Below are positions 13,143 to 26,330 of a stretch of DNA of 64,000 bases, in pieces (position 1 is the stretch's first letter; every line of letters starts with the position of its first letter). Made by a program: the position numbers and the translations under genes. This stretch comes from Petrosia ficiformis (lineage: Eukaryota > Porifera > Demospongiae > Haplosclerida > Petrosiidae), in the NCBI GenBank assembly GCA_947044365.1, contig OX345636.1, positions 6,344,001 to 6,408,000 on the forward strand, read 5' to 3'. The notes below the pieces were generated by a model. That model did not search any database, was not told the origin of the DNA, and worked only from the letters and a program-made list of their open reading frames with translations.

Positions 13143-13490
13143 TTACAAAATACAATTTATCACTATTAATATAATCAGTGTTATAAGATCACTGTGTGAT
13201 ATGAAGTCAGGCATACCGCATCCACCAGGAGCTATGTCATCTTGTGTGACTCTTGTACGATGTTCTAATGGTGCATTGTAATGGTCGATAGTCTTCTCCA
13301 CATGTCCCTTATCCTCCCTCCAATTGAGTAGTTGAATAGTAATCTCACTGTTGAAAGGCCATGTCAAGCTCTCGTCATATTCACCTTTCATGAGGTATGC
13401 AGAAACACCTACATGTGTGCCTGTACCATAACTGTAACCATTAGCATGTACTACTAACTTAAGCTTATATCCATCTGGTTCACTCCTCAA
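13143..13490 (-). pseudogene. MATH/TRAF-domain exon, truncated and frameshifted
   Basis: Encodes most of a MATH (meprin and TRAF homology) domain: PDGYKLKLVVHANGYS, then WPFNSEITIQLLNWREDKGH. It is a close copy of the exon at 18002-18519. The first third of the domain (the PPC..TM...EHKR start and the first strand) is replaced by unrelated sequence above 13480, and a 16-base deletion near 13172, relative to the sister copy, shifts the frame after SHSDL so that the last strand is lost. No start codon or splice acceptor remains in the expected place. It is best read as a broken copy. Confidence 0.85.
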
Positions 13491-13729
13491 TCATAGGGGA
13501 TATGGTGTATAATGAAACATGTTGAATGACCCTATAATATTTATTATAATGATAAGCTTTATTCTTATCTAATATATTGTTGCAGCTCTAACACATGTGT
13601 ACATGTACATATATGTGTGTCCAACAGTACATTTTGGTATTGTGTTTACATGTATGCGTGTATATGTAACTATGTGTACATCACAGGGTTGGGGTAATAA
13701 TAATGTGTCTATACAATTACAGTAGTACA

Positions 13730-14122
13730 CTTGTACATGTGTGTGTATGTGACTAGACATATACATGTACCTTAGTACACGTGTGTGTGTGTGACTATAC
13801 ATATACAGTAGTTCATGTGTATGTGTGACTATACATATACAGTAGTACATGTGTGTGTATATGTCACTATACATATACAGTAGTACATGTGTGTATATGT
13901 GAATATACATTAGTACATGTGTGTATATGTGACTATACATATACAGTAGTATATGTGTGTGTATGTGACTATACATATGCAGTAGTACATGTGTGTGTAT
14001 GTGACTATACATATACAGTAGTACATGTGTGTATATGTGAATATACAGTAGTACATGTGTGTATATGTGACTATACATATACAGTAGTATATGTGTGTGT
14101 ATGTGACTATACATATACATTG
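13730..14122. repeat. 36-bp minisatellite, second array
   Basis: Same unit as at 2270-2960 and 57708-58432. It sits immediately upstream (on the minus strand) of MATH copy 1. Long open frames through it on both strands (for example MYYCICIVTYTH repeats) come from the codon-multiple period and are not genes. Confidence 0.9.
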
Positions 14123-14269
14123 GAGATATGAACAAAAATATACAGTATTTAGGTGTTCACTGTTTTATTACATGAAAATTTTCACAAACGGCTTACCTGT
14201 TTTCTGATACATGTTGTACCTTTAGCAAGTCTTAAAGATCTCTCAATGCTTCACTAGCCACTGCTAAAT

Positions 14270-14640
14270 TAATTGTTAGTTTAATACACATTGTATAGAT
14301 CTACCTTCCACTAATAGCTCAACAAATTCCCCCCATCTTTCCACTCCTTCAACCTTCTTCGTTCTAGTATTGTATGATTCATGTTATCCTTGGTTTCCTT
14401 CGAAGGCCTCTGAAGTAAGAGCACAGGCAACACAAAAGCAGCCTTTAAGGCAACTGATTCAAAAGAAGAACCTTCAGCAAAAGCAGATGACAAAGCTCAG
14501 CAGCAACCAACCAACCAACCATATTTCCCAGGGATCTTCATAAAAGCTAGACGCCAATGAACAACTTCAGCATAAACCGAATCAGACAACTTAACCAAAG
14601 AACAGGCATCATTCATATTGTAGTCTAATACACCTCTTAT
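14270..14640 (-). pseudogene. Fragment of a retroelement protein related to an RT-encoding family
   Basis: In successive minus-strand frames one can read SDSVYAEVVHWR, then AFAEGSSFESVALKAAFVLP, LLLQRPSKE, an ERR..EW.DG block and LLVEGRSIQ. This order resembles the region N-terminal to a reverse transcriptase in a protein family found widely in cnidarian and sponge genomes. That recognition is from memory of the pattern and was not checked. At least two frameshifts are needed, one in the GGTTGGTTGGTT tract and one in the run of six Gs, so the copy is dead. The duplicated region at 58.4 kb lacks it. Confidence 0.5.
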
Positions 14641-15521
14641 AGTCTAATACACCCCTCATTTTACATGTACATGTACATGCTTATTATAATATTATCACAC
14701 CCTATCATAATAATTATTAGGTAATTACATGTATCTTGTACTATCACGGTTGAAAAAGTCATTAGAAGTCCTCGTAATACTAGGGACAAATTAAGAAGCT
14801 TCTATCCTGTAATGTTTAGTCCTCAACTAAGTAAGTCAATTTCATGAACCATTTATATTATCAATATTATAATTATTGTCAAGAAATTAATTAGCAAAAA
14901 TAATTATATGAGTTTAATTATTATCAGTGGAATATTTGTGTTCTATAAAGTGAAACTGTCAAGAACTGATCAAGAGTATCATTGTATGGAAGTTTGTTTT
15001 AAATTACCCTAATTCAAGAGTTCAGAGAAACATTCACAACGACATTCATAAGTAAGGACTATCTCTATTGTGTTTGATTTGATGTTATGAATTATATTAC
15101 AGAACTCTGTGATTCTATTGTATTTTTTTAATTTTGATGAAATTTTTACACACATGAAAAAACTAAGAGTTTTTTAAATCATGCAACGAAGTGTAAATTT
15201 ACTCCTAGCTAGATTAAATCATATTACCTCTTTTAGGGGTCCAAAATCCAAATTTTCCTAGCAGAGCATGGCGGCCTTAGACCCACTTCATGGAACAACA
15301 TATTATCAGCATTATTTTAGCAACACTGTCACACTTCAACGCTACAACCACCTCTGTTTAGCACCCCCAAACTAAAAAATGTAAATCTATTTCCATGATA
15401 TACACTTACACACCCTCATATATTATTCCTTGAGTAGTCCTGCTCTACCTCCTCATCAGTACTACTGTACCTCTAAATATAACAAAGAAACAATTATAAT
15501 CTCTATCTCTATTGCTCTCTC

Positions 15522-15561
<40 letters not shown>

Positions 15562-16985
15562 CAGATGAACATACACACACTTAGCTATTATGCGTGGAAG
15601 TTGCATGACATTGCCACTTCTCTATCAACAAAATTTAACAAGTTGAGAAATACCAAGCTATGAATTTATACATACATGTATCACTTCCTATAGAATTATA
15701 ACTTGATGTGTATACTGTTAATAATCAGTCAATATAATTATAATTTTATATATCATATTATTATTATTAGATATTATAACTATTATACATTTGCACATAA
15801 TAATTGTTTTGTTTTTATGATTGTTTATACAGTCAAGAATATTAATTATAAATAAAAGGAACTTTAGATTTTGTTACAAATGTTGTAAACTGTAGCCCCA
15901 CCTAGATACTGGGTGCAGTGCAGCTAGCACATTGCAGGGTGGAGCTAGTCACGTGGTGGAGTTGTGTTTCTAGCTATCTGAGGATTGAAGATTTTCATTT
16001 GAGTATAATTTATAACAAGTGACACATTTTCAAGTTATATATATAATATATAAAGTATAATTATGTAAGACCTAATACTAGCTAGTATGTCCCTTATTAT
16101 AATTATGTTAAGATATTGCATTACAGCTGAGGTTTCACCTGTTGTGTTAATTATTATGAACTAGTAACTATTAAGGAATATATTTAACAGCTATTAGTTT
16201 CAGTTTCTATGTGCAGCATTCCCTGCTGGTCTATACAGCTCCACTGTACATATTGTTACGAGCCAACCCTATTAAATGGTGATTATGTACTAATCCTTAT
16301 CTCTCTATTCAATGTTTCATTATCACTCACATGTATTTACATGTATCTTAACCATCCATCTACAATAAAATAGTGCATGGTTTCATAGCTTTTGTAGAGG
16401 GGATGAAGTTGTCAATATTATAGTGTTGTAGTCTGGGGATATCCATCCACAAGAGATGCTTGGAAGCCTTGTCTTAAGGATGGAAACCTGAGAGGTTCCC
16501 TGCTTTATGAAATCATATATGACTGCATGTAAAATGTAATCCACACTTTGACCTTTGTTTCCATACATGTATATAATTAATTATACAGAATATACTAGAA
16601 AGAATATATCTATTCAAGAGGTTCTTTCATTGGCTATCCAATTTGTTGGTGATGTCTGTCATGATCCAAGTGTTCCAAGAACAGGAAACATAATCAGAAA
16701 ATGGATTTACATTTCAATGCAGTTGTCAATAGATGTCTAATATGGAAGCTGATATAACAGGTCAGAATTTATCTGTTTGTTTGTGAGCTAATTTATAATG
16801 TATGAAATGTCAGGTCTTGTAGTAAAATGTAATTATGCGGTTTAGTATTGCAGGGAAAGTATTTTGCTTAGCAAGATATCATTTGGTTATCTGATATTCA
16901 TTAAAATTAATTCATGTACATGTATAAAGGTCACATATGGGATTTCATTTGTTTCCCAAACCCTACTACCAACAGTATTACAACC
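14641..16985. other. Segmental duplication, copy A
   Basis: From about 14740 this non-coding sequence matches 58460-62830 in the same orientation, with small and large gaps. Marks include TCCTGTAATGTTTAGTCCTC, a CACACA tract at 15523-15552 (reduced at 59960) and GTAGCCCCACCTAG near 15895 (60307). A weakly coding-like stretch at about 16588-16739 has a deletion in the other copy, so it is unlikely to be under selection. No gene supported. Confidence 0.75.
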
Positions 16986-17436
16986 TGTATGTACATGTAC
17001 ATGTATAACCCTATAACCAATATTGAGTACTCATCTTATATATTAGTACATGTACATGTATAACCCTATAACCAATATTGAGTACTCATTTTATATTTTA
17101 GTACATGTACATGTATAACCCTATACCCAATATTGAGTACTCATCTTATATATTAGTACATGTACATGTATAACCATATACCCAATATTGAGTACTCATT
17201 TTATATATTAGTACATGTACATGTATAACCATATACCCAATATTGAGTACTCATCTTATATATTAGTACATGTACATGTATAACCCTATACCCAATATTG
17301 AGTACTCATCTTATATATTAGTACATGTACATGTATAACCATATACCCTATATTGAGTACTCATCTTATATATTAGTACATGTACATGTATAACTATATA
17401 CCCAATATTGAGTACTCGTCTTTTATATTTGTACAT
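16986..17436. repeat. 55-bp tandem array
   Basis: Eight copies of a 55-bp unit with GTACATGTACATGTATAACC, CTATACCCAATATTGAGTAC and TCATCTTATATATTA. The same array, with more copies, ends the paralogous segment at 62810-63505. Confidence 0.92.
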
Positions 17437-17465
17437 GTGTCCTTATGAAGATCATTCTTGTGTTC

Positions 17466-17861
17466 TTATATGTGACCGTCTACGCGAAAACCAGGCTTTG
17501 GTGACAAAATTGCAAAATTGATTTTTTTGTCTTGCCTGAATAGAGCATTAATTTAGCTGTAGAATGATATATTATACATCCCAATCATGTAAAAGATAAA
17601 GCTACAGTGACCGAGTTAACCATGGCAGTCACAAATACTTTATTTGGAGAAAAACGCATAATTTTTAGCAGTGGCTAGCAAAGCACAGAGAGGTGTCTAA
17701 GACTTGCAATAGGTATCAGAAAACAGGTAAAACATTGGTGAAGCTTTTTATGTAATAAAATAGTGATCCCCCAAATAATTCAGAACTGTCTACTTTCGAT
17801 CATATCTCCAAATTATATTTTGTCACTAATGCCTGGTTTTCGCGTAGACGGTCACATATAA
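17466..17861. mobile_element. MITE with ~50-bp inverted repeats
   Basis: The left end TTATATGTGACCGTCTACGC and the right end GCGTAGACGGTCACATATAA are inverse, and pairing continues through CGAAAACCAGGC and the GTGAC.AAA stretch inside. The ends are compatible with a TA target duplication (TA|TGTGACC ... GGTCACA|TA), as in Tc1/mariner MITEs. It contains no ORF. It inserted next to the end of the 55-bp array and is absent from the paralogous position near 63505. Confidence 0.85.
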
Positions 17862-18001
17862 ACTAGTTCATATTATTAATAATGTTAATAACTTGTTATC
17901 AAATATTAAATGTACTAATAGAACTTAACAACAAACTAATATAATAGCTTATAAACAAAATTAACTATAGCAACTAATAATTATAACTATTGTTTATATT
18001 A

Positions 18002-18519
18002 TTAATGTATAATAATTTTAGATATTACAAAACACAATTCATCACTATTAATATATTCAGTGTTATAATTAGCATTGTATTCTAAATCACTGTGTGATAT
18101 GAAGTCAGGTATACCCCATCCACCAGGAGCTATGTTTCCTTGTGTGACTCTTGTACGACATTTTGATGATGCATTGTAATGGTTGATAGTCTTCTCCACA
18201 TGTCCCTTATCCTCCCTCCAATTGAGTAGTTGAATAGTAATCTCACTGTTGAAAGGCCATTTTAAGCTATCGTCGTTTTCACCTTTCATGAGCACCACAC
18301 TAACACCTACATGTGTACCTGTACCAGTACTGTAACCATTGGCACGTACTTGTAAGTATAGCTTGTATCCATCTGGCCCAGTATAGAATGGGGTACTATT
18401 CCATGCATCAGCTACTCTCTTGTGCTCACTAAAGTTGTACATAGTGATAGTACATGGAGGGAGGAGATAAGGGAACTCAGTTACAGGAGTAGGAATATAC
18501 CAACTAGGTACATCTTGAC
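18002..18519 (-). CDS. MATH/TRAF-domain exon, complete domain
   Basis: A minus-strand exon opening after an AG acceptor (ATTATAG, 18521-18520) with two bases of a split codon and ending at TAA at 18002. It encodes a whole MATH domain, about 170 residues: WYIPTP, a PPC.ITM start, EHKR, FYTGPDGYKLYLQV, the WPFNSEITIQLLNWREDKGH core and a final NTEYINSDELCFVISK strand. MATH domains of TRAF-like proteins bind receptor tails or other substrates and trimerise. It has no RING in the same exon; 5' exons must lie at higher coordinates and were not found. It is the intact sister of the broken copy at 13143. A stand-alone gene, or the last exon of a longer TRAF-like transcript, are both possible. Confidence 0.85.
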
Positions 18520-21500
18520 CTATAATATAATAAATAATAAATAAATTATTAATAATTTGATGGTAAATCTAACAGGTATTGACTCCTATACTAGTAGGCT
18601 TTTCAATATCAACAAAGATGTGAAATGAATGGAATTTGATTATATCAATAATACATGTTGTTTATACTGTACTGAATATATTTACAAGTTATATTACATG
18701 TTTACAAGACTCATGTAGTGTTTCTATATTAATATAATATCAAGTATTATCACTAATATAATAATGTAAACATGTTATTATAATGTGATGAGTACTAAAC
18801 TATAATATATCACATTATGATATTTCATGTTCTTTATACTAGGAAGTAGATAATTATGATGTATATATCACAAGATGATATAAATATATTATTATATTTT
18901 ATATCATCTAGTGTTATATCATGAATGAATCATACTTTTGATATTTTTAGTGTCTGGATATTCAAATTTATAATGTAAAGTAATGTATTACCTCATTATA
19001 TTGATTTAAGTAACTACTAACTAACAGACTTAGTGTTTATATTATCTGTTCAGTACTATACAAGATCAGAAATATGAACACAATCATCATCTATCATCAT
19101 TTTATTATAATTATTGATTTGACTAGTTCAGTTTATGTGCAGATATAATTATAATGAATATCCTAACATTAAAAATCCATTCAGATATATAGTAATTAAA
19201 TGAATATTCAGATAGAATGGATATTCATTCCAGTCCTAGTACATAGTCATATAGAATATTAATATCATTATGATAAAAGGACAAAGGTTGGTTGTGTTCA
19301 AATACAAATGTTCATCATAATGTGGTTGTATTGAATGAGATTATTAACACAAAACATGTGATCCATCCTACAACTGAGAGTTGTGTATATTAATAAACAC
19401 TGAGTGTAGTATAAATATATTTGAATCAGTTGAGTGAATAGTGAAGAGTACATTTCACTGAATATAAATGTAATTATACACATGTAATGATAAATCATTC
19501 ATATTAGTATAGTAACATATTATAATCAAAACTAAACCTATTAAATTATATTAATGATTATAATAATTACATAATGTGATGATCATAATCATAACCAGTA
19601 TTCTTATTATTAAATCACTACATGTCTTGTAATATACTATAGTATAAAACTATTATATATGAAGTTATCACATTATTCATTAGCTAACTGTAAACTACAA
19701 GACAATGTATAAACATGACTATGAATATAATTATGATGTAATTATCATTTGTTATCTCTATAGATATCAGTCTCCTGATTTTATAAGGAACATACTTCAG
19801 GGAAATACTACCTGGTACCTGGATCAAAATGGTTGCTCATATCAGAGGAAATTGTAGGTATGGTTCATATAATATATACATGTACTATGGATGATGATGT
19901 CATACTAAATTACGTGCTTCTAAAATATAAATTAAGTAGTACTGCTACAGCAATAAAAGCAATGGTGAGAAGATATAGCTCCTGAAAGATGAAGCCTTGT
20001 TTTTTAAATACTGAATCTAACAATTCTTGTCATGACTTTGCTGCACAAATTGTCAGTAGCCTACCATGTTAATGAGACTAATACATTTGTAAGGTAACAG
20101 GTGATGTTATTTTCCTGCTACACAGACTATTAATGTGTCTATCCAGGTTCATTTAACAGTCAGTTATAACAGATTTCATAACTCATAATGTCTGAATGAG
20201 TAGTGAGTAGATATCTAATGAATCTTAATAGTCATGATGAATATATTATACATGTAATAAAAATAATTGTGAATGCCAACATTTATATCCACAACAATAT
20301 TGACATAGGATGAGATATACTATGTTGTCATAGCAACATAATTGATTTTGTAGGAGGTATATCACTCCTGTGTGCAGATATATAACTAGGACTATGTATA
20401 CATGTAGATAATAATAATTTATACATGTCTATATTATGTATTTCATACCAGAAGCTCATGAAAGGGAATGACTCCAACACAAATTATAGTAATTACACAA
20501 GTGATGTTTCTTATCCTAGTATCCAGTTTAGGTTACATGTTCCTATTATAATTCAGAACTAGATATCATGTATAATATACTATGTCTATAGTGACTACCT
20601 GTGCATGTGGTATACATGTGTTTTATACATTTTGTATGTATCTATTAGTTAAAATAAGACATGCTAAATTCTATCAAATCAAATTTCAAAGTCTGTATGT
20701 ATTTATCTTAAGTTCAGTACAATCATCTGTGTCTCATTATATTTGTATGGAAATCCTGTTGATGAGCTTTTGTGTGTTACTATGCACATGTGTACTTTAT
20801 AATCAATAGTATGTGGTTAGTTATATCTTGTGTTAGGGATATATGTACATGTAATAATTATGATCTTCTCCTATCTTGATCACTGTGTGGTAATGATTCA
20901 CTATATCTATAGTCCTGGTAACAGGATCAATTGAAATATATGATTTTTCTAGAATTGATAATTGAATTTGGTCATTCCAATCAAACTTATAATCACACCT
21001 AAGCTCATAAAGGAATCATACATACATCTTGATAGCTAGTCGAGGTGGACTATAACTGAAATGATTTAATTGCAAACATTCCTGTCTTATTGCCTGGACT
21101 ATAGACACAGTGGTTTGATTTTACATGTACATGTACATTGTATGACATGAGTGTATGGGAATGAGACTGTGTAATAATACATGTACGTATGTCATATGAA
21201 CAGATGTTGTATATTGTCAGTATATTAATACTCTTATCTACAAGTACATGTAACTTGTGATATTTACTAGTAACATAATTATAAAGTCTATAAAGACACA
21301 TTAGTTCACTAAATCATATACATGTATATACTCAGGAGCGCATGAACCCCTCCGAAGGCGGGGAAGGAGCGTACAACTGCAAACACTAAGCAAACAAGGT
21401 GGAGGCGCTACGTGGCTGACAATACACAAAATTAAATCACATTGGTAGTTAGGAATTAGATAAGCTTTTTGGGTTCATTGTTAATTATAAATGAAATGGT

Positions 21501-22317
21501 AATGTACAGACCAGAAGTAGACAAAACAGGAGTAGATAGAACACAACAAGTCAATATCAAGTATAATAGATAATGAGTATGTGTTTAATTAATCACATGA
21601 TGTATATAACAATTATGTGTAAGAAACAAAATGGTTTGTGTAATTTGTGTTGATACAATTTATATTACATAAAGTGTGTGTATTAAATATAAAACAATGA
21701 ATCATGTCAAATATGTAAATATCAACTTGTAAATTTCATGTTCTTCTCTTATAATTATAATTATCACTAATTACAATCTAATTATCTGTACATCACTAAT
21801 TATAATATTATAAATCTCTTCCTGATGTTACATGTAATCATAATATTGTCCTGATTCATGTACTCCTGTTTCATATAATCACATTTCATCTACTAATTAA
21901 TTTCCATTTATAAATTATATATGAGTCTGGTTGAGTTATTATGTGTACAAGACAGTATCTAGAGACATGTATCTGTATCCCAGCTGATACACAAGGTTTA
22001 GAGAGGATTAAAGTTTGTGAGATTATTATGATTATAATTATATTAAAATTAATGATAATACATGAATTACAAGTAGATGAAATGTGAGTGGACAAAACAG
22101 GAGTAGATGAACCTGTTCTAAATAGTAATCATGAGAGTTGACATTATTAGTAAACTTATTATAATATCAGTTACATAACATAATAATAATTGATATAGAT
22201 AACAGGTGATAATGATTACTGATCCAATTATCAATACTTCACTAATTCAATATTATTATCAAACATGTGATGTACTAGTTATGTAATTTTAATAATGTGT
22301 GTAATAATATCATGTTA
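18520..22317. other. Long AT-rich stretch without a recognised gene
   Basis: Mostly TA-rich with many imperfect inverted repeats. At 21334-21372 there is a CAGGAGCGCATGA start identical to the end of the TIR element at 35424, followed by unrelated GC-rich sequence, probably a relic of a related element. The phrase GACAAAACAGGAGTAGAT occurs twice, near 21524 and 22093. If the MATH exon at 18519 has upstream exons here, I could not identify them. Confidence 0.5.
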
Positions 22318-22880
22318 CTACAAAGGGTCTATATGTATACATGTATGTAATGTTATATAATATACAATATGTTTTATTACCTGTATGTATGATAACTTTA
22401 GACACTCGTTATGAAGGTATTCTGTGTTGTTATCAGCATTGTAGGGTAGACTAGAGTGTGGGATGAACTGTCCTGTAGTCAGTGCATTTTGTGCACTCTC
22501 ACCATCCATTACTCTTGTACGATCTTCTATTGGTACATTATAATGGTGAATGATCGTCTCCACATGTCCCTTATCCTCCCTCCAGTTTAGCAATTGAATA
22601 GTAATCTCACTATTCAATGGCCAGTTCAAAGTCTCATCATACTCCCCCTTCATGAGACGTGCACCTACACTTAGGTGTGTATCTTTTCCAGAAGCAAACC
22701 CGTTGGCGTCAACACGTAGTTGTAATTTATATCCATTTGTTGAGGAGTAAAAAGGTACACTATGCCACTGGTCACCAACTCTCTTGTGTTCATTGCAGTT
22801 AAACATTGTAATTGCACATGGAGGGAGGAGGTGTGGGGACTGAGTCTCAGGAGGGATATACCAGGTTGGTATATCAGTAC
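22318..22880 (-). CDS. MATH/TRAF-domain exon, complete domain
   Basis: Minus-strand exon starting after ATCATAG (22882-22881) with two bases of a split codon, the same phase as the other MATH exons. It encodes WYIPPE, PPCAITM, CNEHKR, FYSSTNGYKLQLRV, WPLNSEITIQLLNWREDKGH and an NTEYLHNECLKL last strand. After this strand the sequence CAG|GTAATA could be a splice donor near 22380; if unspliced the frame ends at TAG at 22318. The sequence is more diverged than the 13 kb/18 kb pair. No stop interrupts the domain. Role as for other TRAF/MATH adaptors: substrate or receptor binding. No RING or coiled coil was found next to it. Confidence 0.85.
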
Positions 22881-24124
22881 CTATGATAATAAATATAATA
22901 GTTAATATAATAAATTAATTTACATAATTATAATATCTTCATGAGGTATAGTAACTATACTATTATTAGTAATGTGTAAATATATTTGAATAATATATCA
23001 TGAAAAGAAGTGGTCACAATATAACTGATCAGGAATGTATAATTATAATAATTATGTGAGTGTTGTATATAATAGATATGTTTAATATACTATACTTTTA
23101 TGTATAGTTTAATAACTAGCATAACAATAATTATTAATATACTAGTTAATTACAATTATAGTATGTGGATATTGTATGTAATTGTTATATCATACATGTA
23201 CCTCTGATCTCCACATGTAATATATTGTTATTGATGGTATGGTGTCATCACAGTATCAATATATTACATGTATACATGTGTACGTATACTATATCTGTTT
23301 TGTACATGTAGCATGGAAATGAAGTGGAAATGTTATTCCTTTCCTGAAGTTTTGTAATGGTTTATGGATTCATTCCTTATTTTGTAAAGAATAGACCTGT
23401 TAATTGTAGAATGTCATCTTTCTGTCAACATTTATCACGTGTCACTCACTACAAGTGCTTATGAAACATGATGTTTGTGTCCCTTTGATAATGGGTGTAT
23501 AATTGGGATTTAAAATGTTTTGTTATTAATATCAGGTGTTATTAATTGTGTCACATACATCATGTATTTGTACTTGAGTATTCAATTACATGTACACAGT
23601 GTAACATGTATAATCAGGTTCATGTTTCATGTATATATCCTGACAGGGGTAGGGTTTATATCATACTATTGTAGTATAGTATCATAATAACATCTAATAT
23701 TATTTCATGTGTTTATTTACATGAAGTACAAGTCTATAATTGTTATTATGACATATATCATAATTTGGAATTAATTCACAAGAAAAGTAAAAAGTTCAAC
23801 AGTTGAAGTGTGTATACAAATTTAACAATTATTATACAATGTACTCAATTTTCTATTCACTGCACATGTAGCAAGTTTCCATAGGAACCGTATACATGTA
23901 TTTCTAATAGAGTGTCATCTCATGTGTATAGGTACATGTATGTCATCTATATTGTCAGATAGATTTATGATAGCATAAACAAAAGATAATACATTGTTAT
24001 CATAAATACATGTTTACTATGGAAACATGTTACTTGTATTTACATTTTAGTAGCTAATCACATGTACATATTTACCAATAAAGCTACTACATCTGTGTTT
24101 TATACAACATTATATGTGCTGTTG
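22881..24124. other. Intergenic; includes one copy of a three-copy segment
   Basis: AT-rich. From about 23210 to 23640 it matches 25845-26310 and 39860-40290 (GCATGGAAATGAAGTGGAAATG, AACATTTATCA.GTGTCACTC). No gene seen. Confidence 0.65.
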
Positions 24125-25190
24125 AATATGCCCCTTCTAATGAAACCCTATTGTACATGTACATGTACATGTATTATTATCTTAACAGGTCCTATTGACT
24201 CCTGGGCTATTGAATACCCCCCTTCTAATGAAACCCTATTGTACATGTACATGTATTAATATCTTAACAGGTCCTATTGACTCTTGTTATATTGAATACC
24301 CCCTTCTAAATGAAACTCTGCTACATGTACATTGTATACATGTATGTACGTGTACATGTATTATCTTACTTTACCAACAGGTCCTATTGACTCCTGTGCT
24401 ATTGAATACGCCCCTTCTAATGAAACCCTATTGTACATGTACATGTGTTATTATCTTAACAGGTCCTATTGACTCTTGTGCTATTGAATACCCCATTCTA
24501 AATGAAACTCTGCTACATGTACATTGTATATGTACATGTACATGTATTATCTTACTTTACCAACAGGTCCTATTGACTCCTGTGCTATTGAATACGCCCC
24601 TTCTAATGAAACCCTATTATACATGTACATGTATTATTATCTTAACAGGTCCTATTGACTCCTGTGCTATTGAATACACCCCTTCTAATGAAACCCTATT
24701 GTACATGTACATGTATTATTATCTTAACAGGTCCTATTGACTCTTGTGCTATTGAATACCCCCCTTCTAATGAAACCCTATTGTACATGTACGTACATGT
24801 ATTATTATCTTAACAGGTCCTATTGACTCCTGTGCTATTGAATATGCCCCTTCTAATGAAACCCTATTGTACATGTACATGTATTATTATCTTAACAGGT
24901 CCTATTGACTCCTGTGCTATTGAATACCCCGTTCTAATGAAACCCTATTGTACATGTACATGTATTATTATCTTAACAGGTCCTATTGACTCCTGTGCTA
25001 TTGAATACCCCCCTTCTAATGAAACCCTATTGTACATGTACATGTGTTATTATCTTAACAGGTCCTATTGACTCTTGTGCTATTGAATACCCCGTTCTAA
25101 ATGAAACTCTGCTACATGTACATTGTATATGTACATGTACTTGTATTATCTTACTTTACCAACAGGTCCTATTGACTCCTGTGCTATTGA
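24125..25190. repeat. 82-bp tandem array with splice-acceptor-like motif
   Basis: About 13 imperfect copies of an 82-bp unit: TATCTTAACAG, GTCCTATTGACTCCTGTGCT, TTGAATACCCC, CTTCTAATGAAACCCTATTG and TACATGTACATGT. Longer variants carry an extra CTGCTACATGTACATTGTA block. Open frames across it change with each unit, since 82 is not a multiple of three, so it is not read as a gene. The last unit runs directly into the MITE at 25209. Confidence 0.9.
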
Positions 25191-25208
25191 TTTGGCGAGA
25201 ATTATGAC

Positions 25209-25555
25209 CAGTAAGAAGTTGCGTCATTCCTGGGGGCTAGGTCAATTAATGGGTGTGGTGGTAAAGAACGCACACTCGAGACCAGCAGAAAGAAAGCTGC
25301 CTTAGCTAAGTAGCTTACGTAGAAACTGGAACTACTAGCTACATGTAGCTATTCTGCCTGAAATATATTCCTACAAGGTCCTTTGAAAGGTCAGGAGAGT
25401 AGATAATCAACTATAATAAGCTGTTATCTTTCATGCTTGATAAAGTCAGCCATGATTACTGAATGCTGGACACCACAAAGCAGTCATAGGGATACTTTGA
25501 TCTTCACTTAAATTTGTAAAGCAATCATAGGGATGTTTTTTTTTCTCTATAATTA
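25209..25555 (+). mobile_element. MITE copy, 5'-truncated
   Basis: Begins inside the family consensus at AAGTTGCGTCATTCCTGG and ends with GCAATCATAGGGATGTTTTT. It shares the subfamily trait TTTGTAAAGCAATCATAGGG with the 44263 copy. Confidence 0.8.
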
Positions 25556-25569
25556 TACACTTGTTATAA

Positions 25570-26330
25570 TAATGTTAATTATATAGTATGTGGTGTTGGT
25601 TATAATAGATATATAATATTCTACATGTTATGTATAATTATGATTAAACAATACTCACATATTTTAGTTTAGGAACTAACAACTATTGCTCTACCTAAAT
25701 TCCAAATTTAGTTAGTTTCCTGTTCAAAATGACTAGTAATGAACATTTAAATGTAAGCATTTGACCAAATTATTATTTGACAAATAACTGATTTTCATAT
25801 CCATAAGTCACATATGAGTGTTGTTTGTAATAGTTATATAATACATGTACCTACAAGTGCCACATGGAATATATTTTTAATGAGAGTGTGGTCACTGTTG
25901 TATCATCACAGTGATAATATATATTCCATGTGTACATGTGGAGGTATACTATAACTGTTTTGTACATGTAGCATGGAAATGAAGTGGAAATGTTATTCCT
26001 TTCCAGTAGTTATGGAATGGTTTATGGATTCACTCCTTATCTTGTAAATAGACCTGTTAATTGTCGAATGTCATCTTTTTGTCAACATTTATCATGTGTC
26101 ACTCACTACAAGTGATTATGAAACATGATACATGTATTTGTGTCCCTTTGATAATGGGTGTATAATTGGGATTTAAAATGTGTTGTTATTAATATCAGGT
26201 GTTATTAATTGTTTCACATACATCATGTATTTGTACTTTAGTATTCAATTACATGTACACAGTGTAACATGTATAATCAGGTTCATGTTTCATGTACATG
26301 TATATATCGTCACAGGGGTAGGTCATACTA
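25570..26330. repeat. Segmental duplication, second of three copies
   Basis: Matches 39520-40290 over about 750 bp in the same orientation and 23210-23640 in part. Marks: TATAGTATGTGGTGTTG, GTTAGTTTCCTGTTCAAAATG. Non-coding. Confidence 0.85.

Noticed and set aside
13569..14135. A 188-codon minus-strand frame and a 92-codon plus-strand frame
   Set aside because: Minisatellite product, same unit as at 2.3 kb and 57.7 kb.
16555..16740. A plus-strand exon-like frame (VLSLAIQFVGDVCHDP)
   Set aside because: The duplicate at 62440-62550 has a deletion across it, so there is no sign of selection.
24062..25305. Open frames of up to 181 codons with GPIDSCAIEYP repeats
   Set aside because: The 82-bp unit changes frame at each repeat; no start or end common to all, and no homology. 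Treated as a tandem repeat.
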